A DNA stretch of 64,000 bases from Pipra filicauda (Eukaryota; Chordata; Aves; Passeriformes; Pipridae), in assembly GCF_003945595.2 (NCBI RefSeq), contig NW_024104162.1, forward strand, positions 1,736,001-1,800,000, written 5' to 3'. A program made the translations under genes and the position numbers. The notes under the pieces are model-generated. The model did not search any database, was not told the origin of the DNA, and worked only from the letters and a program-made list of their open reading frames with translations. Positions 28,105 to 52,364 of this stretch are shown here, piece after piece; the first letter of the stretch is position 1, and the number at the start of each line of letters is the position of its first letter.

Positions 28105-28600
28105 GGCGGCGGCCGCTGCCCTGCCGCGCCGCCTCTTCACGGGGAGCGGGGCCGCCCCGCCGCCCGCCGGGCTCTGCCCCTCGCCGCCGCGCCCGCCCGC
28201 CGCCCGGCCCCGCACCGCATCCCGCCGCCCGGCACCGCCTCCTCCCGCCGCCGCTCCGGGGGCGGGGGAACCGGTGCGGGGGGGTCCGAGCTGCCCGCCG
28301 GGTGCGCGGACGGAGCGGCGGGGCAGAGGCGGAGCGCAGCCCTCGCTTTAGCTCCTAATTTCTGGCTGCGGAGCCGCCGCCCCCCGCCCGGTCCGGCGCC
28401 CCCCCGGCCGCAGGGCCCCGCACGCCGCCCCGAGCGCCCACAACGAGCGCCGGCGGAGCGGCTGCTTGCGCCAGCCGCGGGTGATCAGCCCCGGGGGTGG
28501 GAAGGGGGGATGCGCCGGACCCCGCCGGCGGCACGGGCAGAGCCCGGCGGGACGGCGGCTCCCTGTCAGCCGGCACACCGAGGTCCGGCAGGGATGGTCC
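27420..28600. promoter_or_regulatory. CpG island over PODXL2 exon 1
   Basis: Dense CG dinucleotides and very high G+C begin near 27.4 kb, cover the start codon at 28104 and fade near 28.6 kb. I see no TATA box upstream of the ATG. This fits a broad CpG-island promoter for PODXL2 on the minus strand. Several long open frames on both strands here are compositional. Confidence 0.8.
28050..28104 (-). CDS. PODXL2: PODXL2 coding exon 1 (start codon and signal peptide)
   Basis: ATG at 28104-28102 in a strong Kozak context (GCCGCCATGC) opens a leucine-rich signal peptide (MQPLHRAPALLLLLFLAA). The exon ends in phase 1 at a GTGAGT donor (28049-28044). The split glycine codon joins exon 2, whose first residues (TLCLCLASS) continue the hydrophobic leader. 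Confidence 0.92.
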
Positions 28601-28734
28601 CCAGACCAGAGACCCTTCACCTCTGCCTGATGACCTCTCGTCAACTGCCCATGACCCACAGGGCCACTGTGTCTCCTTCACTCCTCAGCTCCTGCCTCAC
28701 TTCATCACCTGGAAAAACTTCTCCCCCCTGGGCA

Positions 28735-30340
28735 ACTTCATTTCCCCACTTCTGGAGGCCATCTGGTCCAAGCCCCTGCTCAGGTGGATACCTACAGCAA
28801 GTTTCCCAGAACCATGACCAGATGGCTTGTGAGACTCCACAACTTCTTTGGGCAACCAGTGCCACTGCTCAGTCACTCTTACAGTAAAAAGGTGTTTCTT
28901 GATGTTCACAGGGAGCCTCTAGCACTTCAGTTTGTGCCCATTGCCTCTGGCCCTTTCACTGGACACCACTGGAAGAAGCCTGACTTCATCTTTGTTGTGC
29001 TCTCCCTTCAGGTATTTGTATATATTGATAAGATCCCCCATGAGACTTCTCCAGGCTAAAAAACAGTCACAGCTCTCAAAGCCTTTTCTCATATGGGAAA
29101 TGCTCCAGTCCCTTAATCGCCTTGGTGGCTCTTCGTTGGGCTCTCTACAGTATGTCCATGCCTTTCATTTACTGGGGAGCTCATCATCACATTCCAGGTG
29201 TGGCCTCACCAGTGCCCAGTGGAGGGGCAGGATCACCTCACTTGACCTGCTGGCTGTGATTTGCCTAATGCAGCCCTGGATACCATCAGGGCCTCTGTGG
29301 CAAAGGCACATGGCTGGCTCACATGCAATTTGGTGTCACCATGACCTCCAGGTCCTCTCCTGCCAAGTTGCTCCCCAGCTGGGTGGCCCCAGCGTATACT
29401 GGTGTGTGAGATTGTTCCTCTCCAGGCACAGCCCTTTGAAAGCCTTACTGAACTTCAGTAGGTTCCTGTCAGCCCATTTCTCCAGCCTGTCAAGGTCCCT
29501 CTAGATGGAAGGTTGACTCTCTGATTTGTCAGCTGCTATTCTCAGTTTCGAGTTGGGATCTTGAGCTCCACCATCTCATGGTCACTGCAGCCCAGGCTGC
29601 CTTTGAGCTTCATAGCCCAAAGAAGCCCCTCACTGCTGCTTTGTATGAAGTCCACCAGAGCATCTCTTCTTGTTGGTTCCTTTATCACTTAGGAATTTAT
29701 TGTCAATACACTCCAGGATCCTCCTGGATTGCTTATGTCCTTCTGTGTTGTTGCTTCAGCAGATATTGATGTGGACTGTATCTGGCTCAGGTCTTGAGGG
29801 AGATGAACTTATTTTGTAGTTTTAAGTCCTCAGGGGGAGCAGGAGCCTTCCTCTTGGTGTCATAAGTTTCCATCCTTCACCTTCTCCAGAGACTGCACTT
29901 ACCTCAAAATTAGGGATGGGCGCTGCCTGCTTCTCTACCCTCACTGGGTTTGGGAGCTGTTTGAGCTGTATTGTCTCAGAGAAGATCCTGTCTTCCTTCA
30001 TCTCTGGTGCTGTGCAGCTCGCTCACTTCTCCCTGTAATTCTTCCTCTTGATGCCACAGCTCCTCCAAGAGAGCACACCTTCTGCAGGACATGGGGCAGT
30101 TCTCCTGCCACCACAGAGAAGTCGCAGGCACTCACTGTATCCTGGGACTTGTAGGGCTGCATCCGTTATCTGGAGCTGGGTCTGTGTTAGAGTCTCTGTC
30201 CTAGCAGGGACAGCTGCTCCCGCACCTGCTGGGAAAACCATTCCATGGTGTGTCACCACCATATCCCAGACTGTCACTATGATACTAATACAACTGATGC
30301 CCCCTTCTTGGTGCCCTTCTGTGCAAACTGCTGTGTCTAC
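28735..30340 (-). mobile_element. CR1 LINE with internal deletion of the reverse-transcriptase core
   Basis: Read on the minus strand. About 30340-29810 resembles a CR1 5' region (GCAGTTTGCACAGAAGGGCA and an ORF1-like block). About 29770-29540 encodes the end of the ORF2 endonuclease domain (EPTRRDALVDF, KLKGSLGCSDHEMVELK, with a shift). About 29505-28735 encodes the ORF2 C-terminus (DLDRLEKWADRNL-like, then HLFTVRVTEQWHWLPKEVVE) and the element's 3' part. The endonuclease runs almost directly into the C-terminal region, so the reverse transcriptase is missing. It is non-autonomous and dead. The 3' and C-terminal similarity is strong; the 5' assignment is tentative. Confidence 0.8.
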
Positions 30341-30393
30341 TAAAAAAAAAATAAATGTATATTGCAGCAGTTCGTGGGTTTGTGGCTCTTGGA

Positions 30394-30627
30394 GCGGTGC
30401 TGGTGGATAGCACAGCAAAGGAACATGCTGAATATCCTACCGAAAATCATTATTGCAGCAACAAGGCCAACTGCTCCAATTACACTCAATTTCAAATTAA
30501 ACACATCTTCAGTGGCCTGAGGGCACGACATTACTGCAAATGACTCAAGCAAGGGCTTTGTCAGACAGGTGTCCAAGAAATAAGGCTCAACAGGTCCTGT
30601 AATACCACAGCAATTGAGACAGAACAT
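30394..30627 (-). pseudogene. CD9-like tetraspanin fragment, intronless (probable retrocopy)
   Basis: An open minus-strand frame starts [18 protein letters not shown] and ends with a helix [20 protein letters not shown] followed by LCCAI. This matches the second half of the large extracellular loop and the fourth transmembrane helix of CD9, including the CCG motif, the two further loop cysteines and the membrane-proximal CC. In tetraspanin genes this region is normally split by introns; here it is contiguous and TM1-TM3 are absent. An arginine replaces the usual methionine inside the helix, and the normal terminus after the last helix is lost (the frame reads on to a stop at 30340). That suggests a 5'-truncated retrocopy that is decaying. 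It could instead be an exon of an unrecognised tetraspanin gene. Confidence 0.6.
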
Positions 30628-33600
30628 GTGCCAGCTCCCTGTGCTTCAACCCCTCTTGCCAACTGGATGGGCTGCAGCCGTTCTGCTCCCCTCTCATAGT
30701 GTGGCCCCTCAAAAGAGCTGTGCAGCTCTTGGTTCATCCCCAGACAAATATTTGAGAGACCCAGTCAAGTATCACAACACTACAAACATGACTCCAAAGG
30801 ACCAAAAAATGTATCTGTCCCTTCCCACTAGGCACTTGGCTCATGTTTTCAAGCTTTCCTTAACAACAGTCTTTTTCTTTGGTTTCAAAACAATTTTCTC
30901 ATTACATACTCTAGGAGGGCAGGAGATGGTAAAATCCAACATTGCAAGCTCTGAGTGAGGAAACAGCCACACTGTCACGGCCTCGCCAAATGTCTTTGTG
31001 CTTGCAGTGCTTTGTACCAGGTGCCCCGTGCTCTACCTCTCCCATACACCATGTTCCTGAGACAGCAGGATGTAGGGCTGAAGGTGATCAGGATTTTGAA
31101 TTCAAACATTCTTATTCCTCAGAGAAGCATTCACTAAAAATACTCCAGTCTTTTTTTTCCCCCCTGTAATAAATCAAATGTATTTTTGGTTGAAGAGTGA
31201 ATCTCCTGAAAGAAACGTTGACGGTATTTTTTTCTGGAAAGAACTTGCTGGTTTTCAACGACTAAAGAAAGGTGTCACGTGCCAAAGCCTGCTGAACTCT
31301 GTAATGAATCAAACAGCCAACAGAGGGTACTCAGTACTATCCTTACTGACCTTTACAGTTCTACCAGACCAGCTCTGGCACACGCCACTCCTTTGTGCAG
31401 TTACCGGCCTCTTTTTGCCAGCTCTCTCCTTTCATCATCTGCTCCCCAGCAGCAGCTCCCCCCAGTGTGACAAGGGCAGGTAACAGACTGGCTGCACCCA
31501 TTACCCAGCGCAGCAAGGCAAAGCCAACAGGCTTGAACCAAAGTACTTGCTTTTGGCTTCTTTTAGACCACATCCTTCCAGTGCTCTGAAAGTCCTTTTT
31601 ATCCCTGAATCAATGCAGCCCCCAGCCCCCACCGAGCAGGAAATGCAGCAGGAACTACCGAGCTGTCGCTTACCCATTAGATGAGATAAAAACACTTCAG
31701 TGCACTCAGATTCTAGCCCAGGCATGGCATTTAATGAATGCTCTTGTCATTTTTCACTTTGTTGCTGGTAATTTGGCTGTCTTCACATGCAGGTGGCTTA
31801 CTACAAGTGGGTAACTAAAAGCCTTTCAGATCTCCTGACCCTGCCATATCCAGCTCCCAAATCTTAGAATCTCGTGGTGCTCGCTGGATTTATTTTGACG
31901 TTACACATCAATCTCGGACTGAGCAACAAAGGGGGAGTATGAAAGGAGAAGACACATCTTAGGCAAGAAAATTAAATAAAATTAGTGGCAACATCGATCA
32001 GCCAGGTCAGCGCTGCCAGCGGAGAAGAAAACAGCCAGCAGAGATGGGCAACACCAGTTCTTTTTAAAAACAGCATGAACTTAAACCCAGCACAGCCCCT
32101 GCATCTCCATTTTACGCTCCCTGGAATAGGTGCAAGTGGCTTGGCTCTCTTCTGAGGCATTGACAGCTTTATAGTCAAAAGCTTGTCATTTCTCATTTGA
32201 TCTCCTCCAGCCTCCCTACCTGGTGTATATTCTCCAACGATGTTCAGAGCACTGGTAACAGAGGCTTTACAATTGCACTAAATGCTTTTTTATAGCTGCA
32301 TCAAAGCTGTTCAGAAATTTTTCTCGGTATTACCATTATCTGTGCTTTTCTGTTCTTCCCCAAAATTGTTCAATTTCACAGTTACGTCTGTTAGGCAGAA
32401 TCAGAAAGCAAGCATGTATTTTAGGCTGGCAAAACTGAAAATCCTTCTGCCATCTCCCCCTGTGAGTTACTGTAACAGCTTTTGCCTTCAGGAAATTTAA
32501 CCAGCTTTCCAATTTCAGTGTAAGGGTCACATTTTCTTTCAAGATGCCTGCAAACAAATACTGCTGAGGTAGAGGAATGAGGTGATAGCTAAAGGAAAGA
32601 ATTTGGTGCCTAGGACTTGTCAATTAAAAAGAAACTAACCACAAAGTCTAGTCTCAACAGAAATTTATTTTGAAACTCCACTTTAAAAAAAAAATAGCAA
32701 CACATTAACTTGAAATATGCTGGTGAGATGTTTTATTCTTCTAAATACAGCAAAATTAAACTCACCTACAAAGGTGAAAGTGATCTATTGCCCTTGCTCA
32801 GCAGAGCAAGAAAATAAACAATAAGCAAAACAAATAAACAGTCAGATGTTTAAGTTCTTGCAGTGTTAGAAAATGTAAGATGTCACTAGTACCAGGAAAA
32901 GGGTTTAACCTTTCTTCCCTGACACTTGTCTGGGGAGCAGAAGGTGATCTGTGCCGATTCTTAGATCAGAAGGAAAAAACCTGTTCTCAGACTGTTCCCA
33001 TTACCTCAATTGCTGGCTCTTTGGGACAGAGGCTGGGTGACACAGCAGGCTTGTGGCATACCATGCAATTTAACTCCATCTTCTATCAAGCTGTGCTGCC
33101 TTTTGGCATCTCATCCCTCCAGAAGAGGAAAGCTTGAAAACTCCTTATCCTGCCCAGCCCCTCCTTCCTCAGGCACAAGGAAAGATTTAACCTTTCCCTT
33201 GTTCTAGAATATGTGAATTTACTTCAGAGCCTCCGACAAGCTTTATATAAGCTTATTTGCTGACTTAGCCTTTTTAATGCTGGGACACCGTGAAACATTT
33301 TGACTGTACCAAGCAGGGGCGGGTACCCGCTCTATTCCTGCGCAGCCCAGGCACGCAGCCATTCTCTGGGCAAAACACACAGTTCCTGCTCTCATCCAAA
33401 ATCCTGCTGGGGAAGATGTATAATAAACACTTCCAAGAGGAGTGACCTGGAGCAACTAATGCCTTCCAGGATAGGCTGTAATTAGAAGGGAACAGATTCT
33501 GCTCTATTTAGAGTCCAAGCAAGATTTTCTGTATCAGTTTGAGTCTTTCTTTATCTCTCTGCATCAGCTTGCTCCCCTTAGGGGAGGGCATGCTGCCCAC

Positions 33601-36600
33601 CTGGGACACAGTGCTGCCACCAGCCCTGCTTGTTTCCCATTCCCTGCTGTAAAGTGCAGAAGAACAAGCATGAGTTGTGCTTTACTTTTCCAGTTTCCAT
33701 GTGCCCCTGCTGTCTCCCATCCCGGAAGGTTTACTTTTCTCTTCTCACCAAAGCAGAGCTGATTGCTGCATTAATAGCCAGTCTGACAGCAAACCTCAGC
33801 GGATTCCTAGAGGGCAGAGCAAAACAGAGCTATATTGAATTTGATTAAGGGGCCAGAATAACCTTTAACAGAGCCACCTGGGGCAAGGAAGCAGACAGTT
33901 CTGCAGCTGAGAGCTCATGCAGGTTTCCTTATAGACCAGGGCTCCTCACTGGAGGGGAATGGTAACCCTGTCACATTGCTCTGTTGGAGCTGGCACGCAG
34001 GGGGATGGTTGCAGCCCTCCACTTGCACAAGGGGTCACTTCTGAGCTCCCAGCCAGGGAGGTGAAAGGACTATATCTGTTTGGGGTTATTCACATCATTT
34101 AATCTGGGCTTCTGTACAGCACAGCTTAGGGAACCCCTTTATCTCTGTGTTGAGCTCATCAACTCAGACACTAAGCAAATGCCTTTCTGGAAGGGATGAA
34201 AAATTTGCAGAAATGGAGATGTCATGAGGGCAGCAAGCCTCAGAACTTCTGAAGTTTTTGACTAGGGCAAAAGGATAAGCAGGCTAAAGCCTAGTAGAGT
34301 CAAGAGATCAGTGACAAGGCACAGAAGGTTTGGTCTTAGCTCTGCCTGTTTTAGAGATATGACCAGAGCCCAGAGAAGTGACTGCTAAGCCCTTACTGTG
34401 CTGGGTTTGAGGAGCAGGGAGCTGAGTACCACAGCCAGCAAGACAGGCCCCCCAGTACCCAAGGCAGATGAACGAAGCAGCTCAGACATGGCAGCCAGAT
34501 TCAACCAGGAGTCCAGATCCTCAGAGAAGCTCATCGTAATGAAGCCAGACCAACAGCAAACCAGGCAGTCAGTCTGTAGGTTAGTCAAGGTCTGCTGATG
34601 GTAAGACACCATCCAGTGACCACTTGGCAGCTCCATAACTGCAGAAGACAACAAAGGTAAAGAAGGCAGTCCACACATCACAGCCCAAAGCAGCAGGGAG
34701 TGTGACCAGGCACAGTAAGTCACAAATCAATGCTTCCTACCTCAAAGCTCAGAGGGGACCCCAGGCTGAGCTTAAATAGAGCAGTAAGCCGTGGGTGTGG
34801 AGAGAGACTCAGGAGATCCTGGTCTGGATAATTACAGCCTGTTAGTACCCTCAGCACCCAGAAAACAAAAGCCTCTTTCCTTGCACAGTAACTTGAGAAA
34901 TTGGAGGGGAGTTTCTATCCCTTAACGACCAAAGTATCTTCACCGGGTAGACCCCAGAGGTGGTTTCTACCTTCCTTGCTAAAGTGAAAAGGCTAATGTC
35001 ATTTTTGGAAAAATTCCTATTTTTTTTAATAGCTCGCTAAACTGAAATGTGGGTAGGTATTTTCAGAGCAGAGGGAGCAGCCTGTATCTAAAGAGGGCTG
35101 GTGTCTCTTGGCTCTGAGGAGAGGCACACACCAGCTCACGGGGACTACTGGCATTCCCACATTTGTGTTTCCATGTGCTTTGATGGGACTGAAGCTCCTC
35201 AGCATCTTTTACAAAGGACAGTTACTTTCAGATCTCCCTAAGCACTGGATCAGCCAAAGAAGAAACTTGATGCTGCCCCTGGTTTCCCCCCACAGCTTTG
35301 CCTCACCTTTAGAGGGAAGTGACCTCCAAGATGAGCAGAAAGAAGCACAAGCCCTTCCAAGGTGCTTTTGCTTTAAAGATGCGGAGCTCAGCAGTCTGTC
35401 AAGGCTCCTCACAGATGTTTAGTTGTGGCCAAGAAGCATGCTGGATGGCTGGAGTCCTTGGCAGAGCAGTGCTCCATGATAATGGAGACATTAAATCAGT
35501 GATGGCAGCGAGAACTGTATAATAGATGCAAAATACAGCAGAAGTCTGATCCAGTTTTGGCTCTGCTTTGTTAAGTAGAACAGTATTTTAGGAGACAGAA
35601 AAACACTGAAAAGTTTAGAGTGCATCCTCCATGCAGCACAGCAGGAGAGGTAGCTGTTTGCAGTGACTCACCTCTATCTGTAGACACATATCTTCTGTAA
35701 ACATATTCCCATGCTGTCTTCATAAGATGGAATTCAGGTATTCAGGTCAGTTGAGGTCCACAAGGGCAGAGCTGTAAGCACCTGAAACAGCCCTCCTGAC
35801 TGAACTGCAGTTGGTTGGACTGCTCTAGGACAGGAAGGTGACACTACCCAATACAACTGCTACATCCTGAGCACAGTTACACTGTGAAAGTTCTTGTGAA
35901 CCGGTTTCCAGGCAGCTCGTTAGTAAACACAGAGGAGTTGGACAGAGCGGGTATCAGCCAAGGTCTGGCATGGGAGAAAGTGAAACACTGCTGTTCCAGA
36001 AATGCTGCATATGCTAATTTTTCCAAGAGGCTTTGGCCTTAATTTGAGGAAAAACACACATTGCTGAATATAAAACTTCCCCTATTCAAGGGGCATCTAC
36101 CATTTGACAGGCAGGCTCAGAAACAGCCACTAGCACACTGGATACAGCCCAGGACTTCCAGATGTAGTGTGTTGGTTTATGATCACAGTAAAGGCAGAAG
36201 CTATCAAGAATCTAAACCCTGCTGGCAGGAAGGGGCTTATCTCCCCCTTTTCCCTAGATCATACATCCTGACCTGTAAGGTGGTATCTGCTGGCACCTGC
36301 TCACGTACCCCAAGCAGGTATGTATGTGCTGTTTTTGAGAGTGTGTGTGTGTATTTGCTCCATGCTGAGCTAAGGTCAAACAACTTATTATGAGATGCAG
36401 AGAGCCCTGCTGCTTTCTCAGTGCACACAGCATATTCAAATCAAACTGGATCAGGATCAGGCCCATCATGCCCTATTCAAATCCAGATGCTCTCTGAAGC
36501 CAGCCTGACCCAGCATTTGCCAACAACCATAGCCCCAAGGGGACAACGACCACAGGAAGGGACACCACCTGGCTCGACAAACTCTGTCTGCTCTGCAAGG

Positions 36601-39600
36601 AGCACCCTCATCATCTTCCATCCAAACCCAGGCATAGCCTGCTTTGGACAGACCCCACCTCCCCCAGACTCTTGCCTTTGCCCCAGGCTGTCAGAGGCAC
36701 TGTGCAGTGTTTGAATCACAGCAGTGGGAAGCCAAGTGCTCAAGCTTGGCTAAACTCGGGGTTGTCAGGGGAGCAACTCCTCGCTTCATGAGTGTGGCTT
36801 GGCTCGCTGATCTCCAGAGCCCTGCAGTAAAATCCTTGCTACGTTCAGCTGGAACATGCCTCCTGGCAAGGCAGTCCCTGCTCAGAGCAGCATCTGTTTT
36901 CACCCCTGTCTGCACCCCTGTCCAGACCAGACACCTGATGCTGTGAACAGCCAAAACTTGCTCCAGGGGACCTGAAAAGCTCAGTGGCCGTGAGAGGAGG
37001 AACATGCCTTCAGACTGGCATTAACACTCCACTGAGCAGCTGATGCCAACATTAGCAAGGGCGCAGCTGCAAGAATTCATTGCGCTGCTGGATGCTGGCA
37101 ACACAACACGGTGGGAGGGCACAACTGCCTTTGTGGTGAGGATTTGGGAGGCAGAGTGAGCAAAATGACAAACAAGTGCCTCCAACAATGGCACCTCTCT
37201 GTTGCCACTGCTCCCCCTGTGTATCCAGTGAGGTGGGACCAGAGCACAGGAGGCAGGAGAAAGCTGTAGGACAAACCTGACTGGTGCCTCTCAACAGCCC
37301 CGTCCAGCAGCAGGGCAAGGAGCTGGGAAAATCAGGAGTCCAGCTCCATTCCTGTGTATTCTCTCATGGTTTGTGATGACATTTGCCCACCTATTTAACT
37401 CTGTGGGTCACTACAGGCATAGCAGAGGCTTCACAAGGTTGCAAGTGTTTACAAAGCATTTTGTATTTCTACAGTGTGACAGAAAGCCTCTTTCTTCTCC
37501 CACACCCAACATTCATCACAACACACCAGTTTGCTTGACAAGATTGTTTCATCCCTCATTATCACTGGTTTTGCGCTCTCAGGACCAGCACCTTCCCTGT
37601 TAAGGTGTGTGGGTTCCCACGGAGCTGGGCACAGTGTGCATGTGCTGGCAGCTGCTCTCCCCATGTCTCTGCCCATGGCCTCTGGCATTAGGAGGTGAGG
37701 AGCTAACAGCTCTGTGCCCAGTCCTGAGGAACCACATTGGACCACACCAGGCAATTTCAGGCACACAGTAGCTCAGCCATCCCCAGTGCAGACCTGACCC
37801 AGGCACACATTCAGGGGCAAAGGGCTCAATCGGGCAGGGAGGGAATGCCAGGCAAGTGTCTCTATGGGCTGCCCGCAGAAAGCCCTGGTAGACACAGACC
37901 CAGTGGGAAGAGAAGAAAACAGCCAAAACAGTTAAACAAATACACAGGAGGGAGCTGGCAGACAGAAAAGGCAACATGCCGAGCCAGTTTCAGGCTGAGA
38001 GTCATGTGCTCAGCCCCCAGCAGGGTTCAAGCACTGCTGGCTCCCAGTAACCACCAGGCTGAGAGGACACACACGAAGGCACATCACCGTGACAAACCCC
38101 ATGGTGTCTGTGTCAGCAGCCAGGGACATGTCTGCTTGGCCAGCACAGAACTGCAGTAGCCAGCTGAGAAATTCCCTCGAGCTCAGGCTGGAGGCTGGAG
38201 ATGCCTTACGGTCCCGCGGCTCTGGCCAGGCAAAGCACATTCGCTGCAGACCTCAGCTGCACCTTGCCCAGACTGGAATCCAAGTGGCAGCCAAGACATG
38301 AGATCAAGGCTGTCTAACCCAAGTGTGCATACAGAAGGGAGGCGGGAAATACATACTGTTACAGGATAGTCTGTATCTTGGGATACAGATATAAGCAGGA
38401 AAGACAGGAAAAGAGACACTGTAGGCAGGCCTTTGGTGGGAAAGGCAGTGTTCATGACACTGTCCTGTGGGCAACCGTCTCCTGGGCACTGTCCTACTAA
38501 CTTGAAGCACAAATATGGGGGTGTGTCTGTACCCAAACCCAATCCCACAAACTGCAGAACAGCTGTTCCAGTATCCAAGTTGCTTGCTTATGCTTTTGCT
38601 TTCCCCCTTGGCTGCAGGAGTTCCCAAAAGAGGAGGAAACACAAAAGTATTGAAAAAAATGTATTTAAAACACATACAGCAAGAAAATTGCATAAGAATA
38701 CTGAGCCCATCCTGTCCTCCCTGAAAACATCCAGCTCAGGGCTCCTCCTCCATTGTTATGCCCAAAATCATCACTATGGGTTCTTTACCCTTAAGAAACA
38801 GGTGTGAGAGAGAGTGGTTTAGGTGCCAAAGGTAGCACTTTGATCCAGCATAAATTGACATCTGCTGACACCTGCACAGAGATAACACCCAGTCAGGCAA
38901 GGGAAGCCTCTTTGCTGGGGCTTCTGGACATTCCCCAGTAGGTACAGAAGGAGTTTTCACTGCCCACACAGATCACCACTAATATCAGAAATAGTTACGC
39001 TTTGCTTCAGTTCTCATCTTCCTCTGCCTCCCTGCTCCTCCCCTGCAGAAACCAAGCACAAGGTCAGCCCATGTGGGCACCTGGGGAAATGTCAAGTGTC
39101 AGGCACAAGGGCCTGGAGCAGAGAGGCTGGCTGGTTCATGGAGAGTTGAAAGCAGTCTCAATTATCACCCATCAGGCTGTACAGTCGCCAGAGATGGGAA
39201 CAGAGAATCCCTGAGGGTGCTTGTAATCCAAGGGGTGTGGATAATGCTTTTCAAATGCTCCCACTCGGTCCCTCCTGTAGAGGAGCCCGTAACAACTAGT
39301 GACAAACAAACAGCAAACATGCCATGTATACGGCCAGCAATTCTCTCCCTGCTGTGCTTAGCTACAAGGCAAAATAGTGAACCAAGTTGCTAAACAGACT
39401 CGACTGGGCATTTAACTACTTAATTCTGTTCTATTTACAAGGTCTTCAGCAGCTCAGCACTCTCTTAATCCATAAGGCACAAAGCAAGCAAGAGAATGTG
39501 CAGTCTAGTCCCTCTGGCTCAGGATCTCCGTAGCATTCCTGGAGGGCTGGAAGACAGAGGTCTCATCTCACAGAAGCACGTGGCAGACTCTGCTGCCAGC

Positions 39601-39601
39601 C
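30628..39601. other. Intergenic region between PODXL2 and MCM2
   Basis: About 9 kb with scattered short open frames and no recognisable protein family, RNA gene or well-preserved mobile element. A short TG run lies near 36340. The MCM2 3' UTR should occupy the right end, but I found no canonical AATAAA or ATTAAA on the minus strand in the 600 bases after the stop codon. Confidence 0.6.
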
Positions 39602-51275
<11,674 letters not shown>

Positions 51276-51299
51276 CTCCGCCGCTTCCTGCCCGGCCGC

Positions 51300-51390
51300 A
51301 ATCCGCGCGAAAACCGGCCCACGTGGTCAAAAGCGCGCGAAACCTCATGAATAATGAATAGAGTGGATGTTTGGCCACGCCCCCTTGTGA
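51300..51390 (-). promoter_or_regulatory. MCM2 core promoter with two E2F-type sites and an E-box
   Basis: Upstream of the MCM2 ATG (51275) the minus strand has two TTTCGCGC-type E2F elements (plus strand GCGCGAAAA at 51305-51313 and GCGCGAAA at 51335-51342). A perfect CACGTG E-box (51320-51325) lies between them. A CCACGCCCCC KLF/Sp-type box lies near 51376-51385. There is no TATA box. E2F control is well known for MCM genes. Site function is inferred from sequence. Confidence 0.75.
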
Positions 51391-51714
51391 ATATGGATGA
51401 CGCGGGGCGGGAGCCTGGAGCGGGAGGGAGTCTGGGACGTCCCCAGTCACTCCCGGCCAAGGGGTCTCAGGCACCTGGTGAGCGGCAGCGGCAAAATGGC
51501 AAATATCTGGGCATTTCCCTCTGGGCTCGAGGGGTCTCTTCCTACCGGGAACCCCAGTCACGGGAGAGATCCCACTGGGAACTCCCGTTCTCGTGTCTGC
51601 CTCTTTAGCAGCTATAATCAAGTCTGGCTTGACCGGGTTTGCCACTGACCCTGCTGAATCACCTTTGTTCTGATTCTCACAAAAATTGTAAGAGGTGAGA
51701 AGAAGGTTCTGGCC

Positions 51715-51738
51715 TTTTTTTTTTTTTTTTTTTTTTTT
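51715..51738. repeat. Poly-T tract (24 T)
   Basis: An uninterrupted T-run upstream of MCM2. The flanks show no recognisable retrotransposed sequence. Confidence 0.85.
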
Positions 51739-52364
51739 GTATGTGAGCCTGTATGTGATAACAGTCAAGGGGAGCTGATTGGAGCCATTCTGGAGAACAT
51801 ACACATCTGTCTCCCCAGCTGTTCTGTGCAGCAAGCAATGCCATTTGGGAGAGCAACTGAAGAAGAACACCTGTCACATAGAAACTGGAAAAGGAATTTA
51901 GAGAGACAAGACAAAAAACGGGCTGATGTTTGGCAGGGAGGTGACATGCTTCCATTCCAGCCCACAGGCTCTTGCATAACAGCAGGTGGTTTGGATTTTG
52001 GAGACCTGCATTCTCTGAAGGGTTTCTCACCACTATTTAGTATCAGGCTATTTCTGCTCTTGGCTGCACTTGAGTGTGGGACAGCGACCATGAAACAGGA
52101 GACACCAGAAGCAAAAGTGACTGAAGAGGCAGCTGACAATCTGAAATGGCTCTTCCACGAGCCCAGCTGAATGACTCAGACTGGCACTAATATAGCAAAG
52201 CAGGAGCATCATGATATAAATAGGAAAGGGTGGCTCAGCCTCTTCTCTGTGACACATGACGTGGAGTTGGCTGGTGCTCAGAGTGAAACAGGCACAGAGA
52301 CCCCCCCAAAATGCTCCCACTTGTAGGATACTGAAGACCACCATGGTCTTGATGATCTCAGAAA

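Noticed and set aside
27205..28887. Several long proline/arginine-rich open frames on both strands around PODXL2 exon 1.
   Set aside because: A CpG-island composition effect; no family resemblance and no consistent splice structure.
34385..34723. A 112-codon minus-strand frame with hydrophobic segments.
   Set aside because: No recognisable family and no splice context; the length is compatible with chance.
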